A stretch of DNA of 64,000 nucleotides from Candidatus Rifleibacteriota bacterium (GTDB lineage: Bacteria; Muiribacteriota; Ozemobacteria; Ozemobacterales; Ozemobacteraceae). The notes beneath the pieces are model-generated. The model did not search any database. It saw nothing but the letters and a program-made list of their open reading frames with translations, and was not told the origin of the DNA. Shown here piece by piece: positions 34,281-42,734 of this stretch. Positions within the stretch are counted from its first letter, which is position 1. Every line of letters begins with the position of its first letter. Where the stretch lies: positions 58,663 to 122,662 of the forward strand of contig JADFZL010000022.1 of the NCBI GenBank assembly GCA_015232575.1, in the 5' to 3' direction. A program made the position numbers and the translations under genes.

Positions 34281-35621
34281 TTAGAATATCAGGTCCGCAA
34301 AAATGGTGATTATTTTTCTTGCCAGATTTACTTTGGGTGCTGTCTTCGTTCTTTTCTGCCAGTCATTATTGAACACTTCGAGGTATTTTGAAGCAAGTTT
34401 TGGGCCTTTGAAAAAACAGTACAGCTCGTAATTAGAAGCAAAAGCGCCATCGGTAAAGTTTGTTGAACCCATTCCCACTATGTCGTTGTCAACAACGATC
34501 AGCTTGAGATGAAGCTCCTGACCGGGATTTATTGCATAAAATCTTACTTCCGCGTCAATCTTCGGATTTTGTTCTTTCAACTTCTGAAAGAGGCCGACCG
34601 CTTTATTATTAACCCCACCTTTCCAGTCGAAACCGTAAAGGAAAGTTGCTGGATCAAGAATTATCCGGACTTTTACACCTCGCTTTGCCGCTCGAGCAAG
34701 TGCTTTCAGAACATCATCCTCGTTGGCAATGAGCATTTCAAGCTCGATGGATTCTCTGGCCCCATCAATTATTTTAATCAGTTTGTCCCTGGTATCGTAG
34801 CGGTAAGGAGTCGTAAGAGTGACGCATCCGTTTGATTCAAGCCAGCCATCTGCAATTCGGGCTTTCATTGTTACCATTGCGTCGGCATGATTATAGAATT
34901 CCATACTTTTGCAATCTCTGGCATAGCCTAGCATCCAATTGTTGATAAAAACCCTTTCAAGTGTTTTTACAATTGGCCCTGCCAGCATTACCATACTGTC
35001 GTGATTCGCCGCTACACTATCTGCGAAATTCATGCCACCAGTGACGGCGTAAATGCCATCAACAATAATAAGTTTGCTGTGATCAACCTTTATTGGGGCT
35101 CCACCTTTTAAAAGGTCTGTATCAAGTATTACTACAGGTATTCTGGATGCGAGAGCGCGGCTTACTTTCTGTAAATACGGTGGCTTAACAGCAGGAGTCC
35201 CTTTTTCTTCCAGTTTATGCAGTTTTTCAAATACCTTTCTCTCGCGTTTCTCTGCTTCTTCAAGGCTTTTATTGGTTTTGGAAAGTATCAGACAAACTTT
35301 AACGCCTTCATCCATTTTCTTTTCAAGGAGGTCAATTATCTGGTCTCCCAGATTTCCTCCAAACAAATACATTTGAAAAAATATTGATTTTTTTGCTTTG
35401 GACATGAGCTCCAGAGAAACCGGAAAAACCTCTTCTTTGTCTATGAGAACTTTTGCCGCGCAAGCGCTGTAACCTTCGTCAATGTTTAGCAGGTTTGGAG
35501 ATAAAACATCACGGAAAAAATCTTTTGTACAAACTCCATGGGGCTTGGTGCTGAAATCAAGAGCAGATAGTGAGCCCGCTATGAAAAACAGAACGATCAG
35601 TGCTGACAACAGTTTTTTCAT
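34281..35621 (-). CDS. Secreted phospholipase D-like protein, two HKD motifs
   Basis: 446 residues with signal peptide (LLSALIVLFFIAGSLSA). Two HxKx4D motifs are intact: H181-S-K183...D188 (VDHSKLIIVDG, then GGMNF) and H371-L-K373...D378 (LHLKLIVVDND, then GSTNF). The fold belongs to the phospholipase D superfamily, which includes phosphatidyl transferases, nucleases and cardiolipin synthases. Export makes a lipid or extracellular substrate more likely than DNA restriction. A second family member is at 42735, and a fragment resembling this gene's 3' end is at 41466. Confidence 0.85.
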   Translation of the reverse strand: MKKLLSALIVLFFIAGSLSALDFSTKPHGVCTKDFFRDVLSPNLLNIDEGYSACAAKVLIDKEEVFPVSLELMSKAKKSIFFQMYLFGGNLGDQIIDLLEKKMDEGVKVCLILSKTNKSLEEAEKRERKVFEKLHKLEEKGTPAVKPPYLQKVSRALASRIPVVILDTDLLKGGAPIKVDHSKLIIVDGIYAVTGGMNFADSVAANHDSMVMLAGPIVKTLERVFINNWMLGYARDCKSMEFYNHADAMVTMKARIADGWLESNGCVTLTTPYRYDTRDKLIKIIDGARESIELEMLIANEDDVLKALARAAKRGVKVRIILDPATFLYGFDWKGGVNNKAVGLFQKLKEQNPKIDAEVRFYAINPGQELHLKLIVVDNDIVGMGSTNFTDGAFASNYELYCFFKGPKLASKYLEVFNNDWQKRTKTAPKVNLARKIITIFADLIF

Positions 35622-35714
35622 TGAAAATCTCCTTATTCAAGAAAGCTATTTTGAATGTTTCTTCTACAGTTAAGGAGATTATAATCATTTTTTGAAAACC
35701 ATGCAATACAATAT

Positions 35715-35745
35715 AAAGGGGACACCATTAAATGGTATCCCCTTT
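35715..35745. terminator. Hairpin between phospholipase D-like and unknown secreted gene
   Basis: AAAGGGGAcACCATT pairs with AATGGTaTCCCCTTT (one mismatch) around a single A. Tails are T-rich on the plus strand. It lies before the promoter region of the phospholipase D-like gene and after the gene ending at 35799. Confidence 0.6.
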
Positions 35746-35798
35746 ATTTCACATTAAACAGCTACGAATTTATACTGATTGTTGAGAGGGAGGAATTT

Positions 35799-36950
35799 CT
35801 ATTGGAGGTAATTTCCGGTTTTTAAAGCAACAATAATATTTGCCATGGCAGTTCTTAAAGAAGTAAAGCACGTTTCGGCGCCCTTACATGGAACTCCACC
35901 AACTGAATCTCTCTTTATTATATTTTTTGTCCAGCCTGTGAAAAATTTTCCGGAATCAATATATCCGTCAGCGGGGGCCTGGTATTCAGGAAGACCTGTT
36001 ACATCAAAGCCAACGATAATATTTCTTCCCGTAGTATCCAGATTGATGGCGGTGATAAATTCAACAATTTTTCGTGAAATATTAGATTCATTGAAGCCCG
36101 GTTTTTCAAGTATGGAAGTGCAACTCCATGCGGTAAGGGCATCGCGGGATACGTCGCGGTCCCAGGTGATATAAATCAAGCCGTTGTTAAGATCGTTTGC
36201 AGCTTTGACAGTTCTCCAAAGCGTTGCTCCGTCAACGTCACTTAACCAATCAGTTGACGCTGAGGTGGCTTTTCCGTTCACCCCAAGAGCGACAGAACCT
36301 GAAGCATGGAAATAACCTGTTTCTGCAATTGCTGCAGCGTCTCTCCAGGCGCTGCTTCTTACTCTGGTTTTATCACCACCCGAATCGGAATGAAAATCAA
36401 AAGAAATAATAAATCGCTTCTTTTGTGATGCAACTGCTTTGGTAATTCCATAACGGGACACGGAATTTTCTATTGCATGCTTAAATGCGTAATGTGCAAA
36501 GGCAGTCGGAAAATTGTGAGAATGGTTTGCGCTTACTATAGAAAAATTGAAAAAGTTTTCATCACAATCACGAGCCAGTGCCAATAAATTTGTGCGGGTA
36601 GTGACTGTATTTCCAGTTACTGCATCATCAACAATCTTTGGACTTGTACAAATGCTGCTCATCCAGGTGGGAATTCTTGAAGAACTTGAAAAAGCAGGAA
36701 AAGCACTGCATTTTGAGGTAACCGGTGCCGTCGGAATACCTGCTTCCTTAGCTATCGATGCAATCATAGATGCTGCGTAAACAGCCATGGTCGGTGGTTT
36801 TAACGTGTTTTCGCAGGGTATAACAACTGTTGGACTAGTATGAAAAAAACGGAATTTGATTCCTGGAGGTGCTCCATGTGCAGCTTCCACTGCGACAAAG
36901 ACCATCAGCATCAAAAAAACATAGTTGCCAAAAACTCTTCTATTTTTCAT
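35799..36950 (-). CDS. Secreted protein of unknown function
   Basis: 383 residues from the ATG at 36950; an ATG nine bases upstream overlaps the AAGG ribosome binding site and cannot be the start. A signal peptide (NYVFLMLMVFVAVEAAHGAP) precedes a mature domain with conserved-looking His and Asp residues (ANHSHNFPTAFAHYAFKHA, FIISFDFHSDSGGD, YITWDRDVSRD). These might be metal ligands of a hydrolase, but I do not recognise the family. Six cysteines could form disulfides outside the cytoplasm. Monocistronic. Confidence 0.65.
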   Translation of the reverse strand: MKNRRVFGNYVFLMLMVFVAVEAAHGAPPGIKFRFFHTSPTVVIPCENTLKPPTMAVYAASMIASIAKEAGIPTAPVTSKCSAFPAFSSSSRIPTWMSSICTSPKIVDDAVTGNTVTTRTNLLALARDCDENFFNFSIVSANHSHNFPTAFAHYAFKHAIENSVSRYGITKAVASQKKRFIISFDFHSDSGGDKTRVRSSAWRDAAAIAETGYFHASGSVALGVNGKATSASTDWLSDVDGATLWRTVKAANDLNNGLIYITWDRDVSRDALTAWSCTSILEKPGFNESNISRKIVEFITAINLDTTGRNIIVGFDVTGLPEYQAPADGYIDSGKFFTGWTKNIIKRDSVGGVPCKGAETCFTSLRTAMANIIVALKTGNYLQ

Positions 36951-37054
36951 AGATCCCATCCTTATTTGTGTTTTTTTTGCAAAAGCCCGACTTATTTACT
37001 CTAAAAAATTGAAAAAGTCAAATAAAATAACCCAAAAATCAGGGCAAATGCCTA

Positions 37055-37290
37055 TGAAGCCGACAAATGAAATCCCTGTCAGGGAAAGAAAAGGATGCAG
37101 AATGACAAGAATTTTTCCGGACACTCGATTTCGCCCGGTTTATCTATAGAATCGCCTGGAAAGCAGAAAACACATTGAAATCATTGACCATATGCAGGAA
37201 GACCTTACCTTCGACACGGTGAATCTTACCGATGTGGATATCAATAACATAGAAGAAATTGCCGAAAAAATCTGCCCTGTGGAAGAATAG
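37055..37290 (+). pseudogene. Aldo/keto reductase remnant with internal deletion
   Basis: The first ~110 bases match the start of the reductase gene at 41783 (ATG, then ACAAATGAA, CCTGTCAG, AGAATGACAAGAATTT and GCCTGGAAAGCAGAAAA). The last ~100 bases match its 3' end (GGAAGACCTT, AATCTTACCGATG, GCCGAAAAAAT, then TAG). About 670 internal bases are missing and a frame stop (TATCTATAG) occurs before the junction. Both ends were kept while the middle was lost. Confidence 0.85.
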
Positions 37291-37317
37291 AAATCATGAT
37301 ATTATATGTGGAGTTGT

Positions 37318-39252
37318 CTATCGGGAACTTCTGTGTTGATTTGTGAGATGGTTCAAAACGTCCAACTCCCTTTTAAGTCCTGTATCTTTGAGTATGAGAT
37401 TTTCACTTTCAAGATAGTTTTTCATGATTCCAAACTTTTGATTCAGTTCATTGCTGACTTTCAGAGATATTGAAGTCTGTTCCCAATTATTTAATGCTTG
37501 CCTGGCATACATCCAGTCATCTTTTGAGGATGATGCAATCGTCCCAATTTCCTTTACGCCATTTATCCAGTTGTGCAATATTTCTGCATAACGTGTAAGC
37601 ATAATTCCCTTGCGAATTCCGGTATTCTGATAAAAATCCGGCTCTTGTTGAGGTGCTTCAATTTCGGCTTCCTGAAATTCCTTTTTCCCATTTCTGTCTT
37701 CGTAACTGACAGAAAGACATAAGTCTCCGGCATCTGCTAATTTTTTCATTTTTAAAAGAACCAATCCTCCGCGTGCTTCACCGTTTTCTGCCGGGGCAGG
37801 GAAAAGAGTGTTGACCTTCATAATCTCTCCTGTAGACTGTGAGGCTTCAGGAGATCCATAGACTTTCTCTATTTTCCAAGAGTTGCTTTCAAGCTTGAGG
37901 GTCAGGTCGAAAACCATCGGTGTAACCATGTATTCGAATTCGTTATCCAGCCTATTTTTGAATTCGGTGTTGGAATGGACGGAATAATAATTTGCCCCGC
38001 GAATTTTGGTCAGGGCCTCAATCAATTCACTGTTGAAATCGACTCCGATACCGATGAATGTGATGTGATTTCCCCGCAGGCTGTTTTCTTTAGTGATTTT
38101 CAAAAGCCCTGATTCAGAGTCGTCATCGGTGTTGGGCATGGCATCAGTGAGGAAGATAATGCGATTTTCGTATTCGCTTTTATTCACATCGGCATATTCG
38201 GCTAAAAGTTTGGCTCCGGTATTGAGCCCATCCTCCATGTTTGTCGAACCGCCTGTTTCAATCTCAAGGATATGCTTTTTGATTAAGGGAAGGTTGGTGC
38301 CCCCAACCTGGCTGAGAGGTTTCGCCAAATATGCCTCCTGATCAAACAAAACCATCCCAAAGTGGTCATCAGGGCTGAGCTGATCAAGAATGCTTACGAT
38401 AGACATGCACGCTACCTTGAGTTTGCTCAGATTCCTGTCAACCGCCTCCTTTGATTTTATTGATTTGCCGACAAACTGATCGTAATAATAGCTCTGCAAT
38501 GAAGTGTCCATGGAAGCAGAAATATCCAGTACAACCACCAGATTTAGTTTTTTACGTTTGAATTCACTACTTTTAATATCGCTATTCAGCCCTACAGAAA
38601 GGAAATGTTCGGTTTCATTACTTAAAGGGTTTTTGGAAATCGCCCAGGAGTATGTCGGATAAAACAAACGCGGCGAAGTCGAAGAGGCAGCGGCAGCACT
38701 GCTCTGATTGCCGATGTCAAAAAAATAGTCATAGAAAAGACCTTCGAAAGTAATATCTGATACTCGTGGTAAATATCCATTGCGAATGTTCTCCCGGAAA
38801 TTGTTGATATCCTTTGCGCCACCGACTGAATAAGCCATGGACATTTCGGCAGAGCGTCTGCCCTGGTCTGTTATGCTGCAGATCATTGGTCCAGATATTG
38901 AATAAAGAATACTGACTACCACAATGACCACCAGCAACTCCGTTACTCGGTGTCTCCTTGCTCTTAACCGGATTTCTTTTCCCTTTCCTGTAAATTCAAG
39001 GTTCAGCAAAAACCCAAGAAACAACAAAAAGCCCAGAAAAGGATATGATAAAGACTCAGATTCTGGCAAATTTTTAAATTGGGTGTCTGGATAAATTGGA
39101 GTTTTGTACACCCAGTCATCAATTTTAAAAGGGGTTTCGCTTGCGGATGAGATTTGGCTTAGCGGATAAATCCAGATCAGACCTTCTAAAATGCCGATAT
39201 TCAGAATACTAAGAAGTATCACGCTTAGAATCACTTTTCTGGCGGTTTTCAT
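37318..39252 (-). CDS. Membrane-anchored von Willebrand factor A domain protein
   Basis: 644 residues from the ATG at 39252, which has AGGAG seven bases upstream; a TTG 36 bases further out is unsupported. Membrane spans lie at about 5-30, 70-86 and 105-125. The VWA domain follows with a full MIDAS: D243-I-S-A-S (VVLDISASM), T in GGSTNMEDGL and D in FLTDAMPN. The ~220-residue C-terminal part is strand-rich then helical. VWA proteins bind ligands through a divalent metal and often work with AAA ATPases or in cell-surface assemblies, but no such partner is adjacent. Function unknown. Confidence 0.85.
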   Translation of the reverse strand: MKTARKVILSVILLSILNIGILEGLIWIYPLSQISSASETPFKIDDWVYKTPIYPDTQFKNLPESESLSYPFLGFLLFLGFLLNLEFTGKGKEIRLRARRHRVTELLVVIVVVSILYSISGPMICSITDQGRRSAEMSMAYSVGGAKDINNFRENIRNGYLPRVSDITFEGLFYDYFFDIGNQSSAAAASSTSPRLFYPTYSWAISKNPLSNETEHFLSVGLNSDIKSSEFKRKKLNLVVVLDISASMDTSLQSYYYDQFVGKSIKSKEAVDRNLSKLKVACMSIVSILDQLSPDDHFGMVLFDQEAYLAKPLSQVGGTNLPLIKKHILEIETGGSTNMEDGLNTGAKLLAEYADVNKSEYENRIIFLTDAMPNTDDDSESGLLKITKENSLRGNHITFIGIGVDFNSELIEALTKIRGANYYSVHSNTEFKNRLDNEFEYMVTPMVFDLTLKLESNSWKIEKVYGSPEASQSTGEIMKVNTLFPAPAENGEARGGLVLLKMKKLADAGDLCLSVSYEDRNGKKEFQEAEIEAPQQEPDFYQNTGIRKGIMLTRYAEILHNWINGVKEIGTIASSSKDDWMYARQALNNWEQTSISLKVSNELNQKFGIMKNYLESENLILKDTGLKRELDVLNHLTNQHRSSR

Positions 39253-39684
39253 CTCTTTTCTCCTTTCTTTTACACCTTTTTTTGACAAAATACGAGCCCT
39301 GAAGTATTACCAAAAAAAAGTGAGTCTGATCTTCAGATCAGAAGCAGGTGGTAAAGAATTTCCCTTAACTTTTATGCAATATAGTCAAGCTTTTTCAAAT
39401 TGCCAAGGGTGACTTTTTGAAAAAGCTATTAATATTTTACAAAAGTACTGGAAGTAAGAATAATCCAGCTGAATTTTGCTTTTATGTTTATTTTAATACC
39501 TAAATTGCGCCTGAGCAGCAACATTGTTATAATCTGAATGTGGCTTAGACAGGTAGTTTTGATGCGATTTGAGATAATGTTTTAATTCCATGATTTTTCT
39601 TCATGACAATTTCGATTTTAATTCCGTTTTATTAATCATAGAAGTAAAAACAAATGAAATCGAAATCCAATCAGGAGGAAAAAT
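39253..39684. other. 432-base intergenic region with two hairpins
   Basis: No coding sequence is supported. A 7-bp hairpin CTGATCT/AGATCAG lies at 39326-39341, and a 12-bp one AGCTTTTTCAAA/TTTGAAAAAGCT at 39388-39427. Promoters for the two divergent flanking genes must be here. AGCAGCAACATTG near 39512 resembles an arm of the inverted repeat at 31376. A good Shine-Dalgarno, AGGAGG, closes the region. Confidence 0.5.
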
Positions 39685-41028
39685 ATGCGTTCTGTAAAAA
39701 TTATTACCGGTGTAATGTTGTTAATGTTCATGTTCTTGTTTGTCGGGTTCGTCTCTGCTGCGAGCAATGTTGAAGATGCACGCAGGATGCTTGAACAGGG
39801 AAAAGTTGGCCAGGCCCTGGAAGTGTTCACGGCAGTTCAGAGAGAAAGCAAAGATCCGGCAGTACTCAAGGAAGCAAAGTATTTCACAGGTTTCTGCAAA
39901 ATCAGACTTCAGGATTACTGGGGCGGAATAAAAGCTTTTGAAAGTTTCCTTGAACAGTATGAAGCCGCTGAAACAGCAGATAGCAAAAAGTTTGTTCCAG
40001 ACGCACTTTATGTGTTGGGAAAGGCCTATGAACAGGTTGATAAAAAGCAAGATGCTATAGACGCTTATTGCAGATGTATTACGATGTTTCCAAAAAGTGA
40101 ATATGCAACTAAAAGTCGTGAACAGGTAAGCGTATTTGCAAAAAGTTCCAAAGAACTTGATCAGATAATTGCAATGGCAAAAGCTTCAAATTATTATACT
40201 CAGCAGGACAAATTGCTTGCAGATGCACTGTCGATAGCAAAAGACGGCTGGGATGTAGCGAAATTGGCACAGGCATGCTATAAAAACGATGCTGGTGACG
40301 ACATAATTCTCCAAGGCTTGAAGCTCTGCCGGACACTTGATGAGGCGCTAAACCTTGCTAAAGTTTCAACATATTACAACACACAGGCATTCGTTTGTCT
40401 CAACAGTATGCACTTGTGCAGGAACGGTATGGATGCGGTAAAGCTTGCAGTGGCTGCAAAAATTAAATTACCTCCCGGAAAACAGGGTGGACTTGGTTTT
40501 GGTCAGTTCAACGCTGGCACCAAGCTTAATGAGGTTTGTATGGCGGGTGTTTCAAAGTGCCAGAATATTGACGAAATAATTGCCTTGTCGAAAGTTGCTG
40601 CTGATCTTAGTACTCAGGATAAAATTCTACTCTCCGGTGTTAAATTTGTAAAGAACCTTGTCGATGTAACACGTATGGCAAGCACAGCTTCAGACCCGAG
40701 AGTGACGAAAAAAATTCAGGAAGAATCAAAAAAATACCTTCCAAAACAGAATATTAATACTGTAAGCATCCAGATGTCGGTACAAACTATGAATCCAGAA
40801 CCGGTTAAAGCTATATCAACACTCTCTGACCCGTTTGAAAATCATACAGTAGACAGAGAAAAAATTTCAAGAGTTGAAAAATTTGTAAGTGCAATCAATA
40901 AAAATCATGACTTAAAATTGAATCAGCAATTGCTTAAAGCTGAAGACATGTCCCTGGATATAATCAGAGATTCAATTAAAATTCGCAGCGAGAAAAAATC
41001 ATTCGACGGAGTTCACTCAATCAAATAA
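39685..41028 (+). CDS. Secreted TPR protein with ~30-residue helical repeats
   Basis: 447 residues. Signal peptide (VMLLMFMFLFVGFVSAASN), then TPR-like helices at ~27-150 (ARRMLEQGKVGQALEVF, YVLGKAYEQVDKKQDAIDAY). From ~170 to 345 a different ~30-residue unit recurs: DKLLADALSIAKDGWDVAKL, DDIILQGLKLCRTLDEALNL and DKILLSGVKFVKNLVDVTRM. The same unit makes up most of the protein at 44514. It probably forms an alpha-solenoid that binds other envelope proteins. AGGAGG precedes the ATG. No enzymatic motif. Confidence 0.75.
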   Translation: MRSVKIITGVMLLMFMFLFVGFVSAASNVEDARRMLEQGKVGQALEVFTAVQRESKDPAVLKEAKYFTGFCKIRLQDYWGGIKAFESFLEQYEAAETADSKKFVPDALYVLGKAYEQVDKKQDAIDAYCRCITMFPKSEYATKSREQVSVFAKSSKELDQIIAMAKASNYYTQQDKLLADALSIAKDGWDVAKLAQACYKNDAGDDIILQGLKLCRTLDEALNLAKVSTYYNTQAFVCLNSMHLCRNGMDAVKLAVAAKIKLPPGKQGGLGFGQFNAGTKLNEVCMAGVSKCQNIDEIIALSKVAADLSTQDKILLSGVKFVKNLVDVTRMASTASDPRVTKKIQEESKKYLPKQNINTVSIQMSVQTMNPEPVKAISTLSDPFENHTVDREKISRVEKFVSAINKNHDLKLNQQLLKAEDMSLDIIRDSIKIRSEKKSFDGVHSIK

Positions 41029-41135
41029 CCGGGAAACTTCCAGGCAGGCATCATCTTTTACACAGGTGATGCCTGTTTCTATTTATGACACCTTAGTTCG
41101 CAAAATTTTAAATTAGGGGAAAGCCATCATCTTAA

Positions 41136-41249
41136 TTGTCCTTTAAGTCTTTTTTTGCAGACTTAATGTATCTACCAAAATTACGATCTTTCTTTCTCTT
41201 TTCAGCATGGGACAACTGGCAGAACTCTGACTCTTTACTGAGTTTCAGG
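41136..41249 (-). pseudogene. Fragment of a second rsgA (3' end)
   Basis: About 114 bases align to the 3' end of rsgA (29447-29560) with roughly 12 differences. Read on the reverse strand it ends DRNFGRYIKSAKKDLKDN then stop, against DRDFGKFIKSAKKDLKDK in the intact gene. The conservative substitutions suggest it came from a once-functional paralogue. No upstream part of the gene is present. Confidence 0.8.
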
Positions 41250-41262
41250 TGGTAATACTTTC

Positions 41263-41300
41263 TTAGTAGGCAAAATCTTAAATAAGGAGTCAAATTTGCG
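41263..41300 (+). repeat. 38-bp dispersed repeat, copy 1
   Basis: Matches 62584-62621 (reverse strand) at 36 of 38 bases. It begins TTAGTAGGCAAAATCTTAAA and ends GTCAAATTTGCG; GCAAAAT and ATTTGC form imperfect terminal inverted repeats. A weaker copy (TTAGTTCGCAAAATTTTAAA) lies at about 41094. Confidence 0.7.
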
Positions 41301-41320
41301 TGTTAACTTTTGGGTGGGCT

Positions 41321-41383
41321 GTCATCTCGAACGAAAGTGAGAGATCTCATAAATGCGAGATTTCTCCCTTCGGTCGAAATGAC
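41321..41383. repeat. Palindromic REP-like intergenic repeat
   Basis: GTCATCTCGA at the left and TCGAAATGAC at the right, with inner GAGAGATCTC and GAGATTTCTC, give a long imperfect stem. The wording (TCGA...AAGTGAGAGATCTC...CTTCGGTCGAAATGAC) resembles a dispersed palindrome seen in many bacterial genomes. Only one copy lies in this window. Confidence 0.6.
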
Positions 41384-41465
41384 ATTTTTTAATGACCTCT
41401 TTATTAAGATTTGCTGTACTTAGGCATTGATAGATTTTTGTTTGTACAATAAAGTTCTTCTTCAA

Positions 41466-41590
41466 TTAGAAGATTAGGTTCGCAAAAAAAAATTGATTAT
41501 TTTGTATGCTTCTTCTATGTTTGCATGAAAAATCAGACCTCAGAAATAGCGGTGAAGGAGAGTATAATCATTTTCTGATAGCCTTGCAAG
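41466..41590 (-). pseudogene. Phospholipase D-like gene remnant, ends only
   Basis: Bases 41466-41504 read on the reverse strand as F-F-F-A-N-L-I-F-stop, matching I-T-I-F-A-D-L-I-F-stop at the end of the gene at 34281. Bases 41555-41590 (AAGGAGAGTATAATCATTTT) match the DNA just upstream of that gene's start (35672-35707). Nearly the whole coding region is gone. The similarity is short but in consistent order. Confidence 0.55.
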
Positions 41591-41782
41591 ATCAGTGCAA
41601 TTCTTTACTATATTTTGTCAGAGGTACAATCATTCGATGTAGAAATTACCCGATAAACTCAAAAAATGATTTTTGCCAATGTTTTTATGAACATTACTTT
41701 ATTAAAGCATCTTTCAATTAGCATTGATGGGCAATTTCTGCATCGAAGACATTTTTTGACATACCTATCAGAAGATGCTACT

Positions 41783-42691
41783 ATGAGTACGACAAATGAA
41801 ACCCCTGTCAGAGAAAGAAAAGGACGCAGAATGACAAGAATTTCGCCAGACAATCGATTTCCCAGATTTATATATGGAACCGCCTGGAAAGCAGAAAATA
41901 CCTGCAGGTTAGTTGGCTTGGCCCTGGATGCTGGATTTCGAGCTATCGATACGGCCAATCAACGTAAACATTACTTCGAAACAGGTGTTGGTGAAGCTTT
42001 GAAACAGAAATTTTCAGAGGGGATTTTACGTCGCGAGGATCTTTTTCTTCAGACCAAGTTCACGTATCCGGGAAGTCAGGATAATCGCCTGCCATACCAT
42101 CTGGACGCTGCTCCGGCAGATCAGGTCAGGCAGTCGTTTTTGTCCTCTCTTGAACATCTTGAAGTTGAGTATCTTGACTCTTATATTCTCCACGGTCCAT
42201 CAGTTGATCGAGGTTTAACACCAGTGGATCATGAAGTATGGCGCACCATGGAAGAACTCAAGTCAGAAGGTAAAACGCGCTTCCTGGGAGTCAGCAATAT
42301 TTCGCTTGAACAATTAAAACTCCTGTGCGATGGGGCTGAAACTTTACCGACTTTTGTACAAAACCGCTGTTTTGCCAATACCGGATGGGATCGCCAGATT
42401 CGCGCATTTTGCCGCGAATCCGGAATCACCTATCAGGGGTTTTCTCTGCTGACTGCAAATGCCCGGGAACTTCTAAGCAGGGAGTTTAGAAAGCTTGTAC
42501 AAGACGTTGGAGGCACTATTTCTCAAGTTGTCTTCCGGTTTGCCAATCAAATTGGAATAATTCCACTGACAGGAACCACTAATCCTGACCACATGCGGGA
42601 AGACCTTGCATTCGATACAGTAAATCTTACCGATGCGGATATCAAGAACATCGAAGGAATTGCCGAAAAAATATGCTCTCCAGAAAAATAG
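41783..42691 (+). CDS. Aldo/keto reductase
   Basis: 302 residues from the ATG at 41783, supported because the decayed copy at 37055 keeps the same ATG and following codons; the open frame extends 117 bases further but without support. TIM-barrel AKR features: AIDTANQRKHYFETGVGEAL (catalytic D and Y), LFLQTKFTYPG (K), YLDSYILHGP (H), then GKTRFLGVSN. The C-terminal half carries FANQIGIIPLTGTTNP, typical of the NADPH site. It reduces an aldehyde or ketone; substrate unknown. It is convergent with the second phospholipase D-like gene. Confidence 0.88.
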   Translation: MSTTNETPVRERKGRRMTRISPDNRFPRFIYGTAWKAENTCRLVGLALDAGFRAIDTANQRKHYFETGVGEALKQKFSEGILRREDLFLQTKFTYPGSQDNRLPYHLDAAPADQVRQSFLSSLEHLEVEYLDSYILHGPSVDRGLTPVDHEVWRTMEELKSEGKTRFLGVSNISLEQLKLLCDGAETLPTFVQNRCFANTGWDRQIRAFCRESGITYQGFSLLTANARELLSREFRKLVQDVGGTISQVVFRFANQIGIIPLTGTTNPDHMREDLAFDTVNLTDADIKNIEGIAEKICSPEK

Positions 42692-42734
42692 AAATAACGA
42701 ATTGAGAAAATACGAAAATTGGTACAATAATAAA

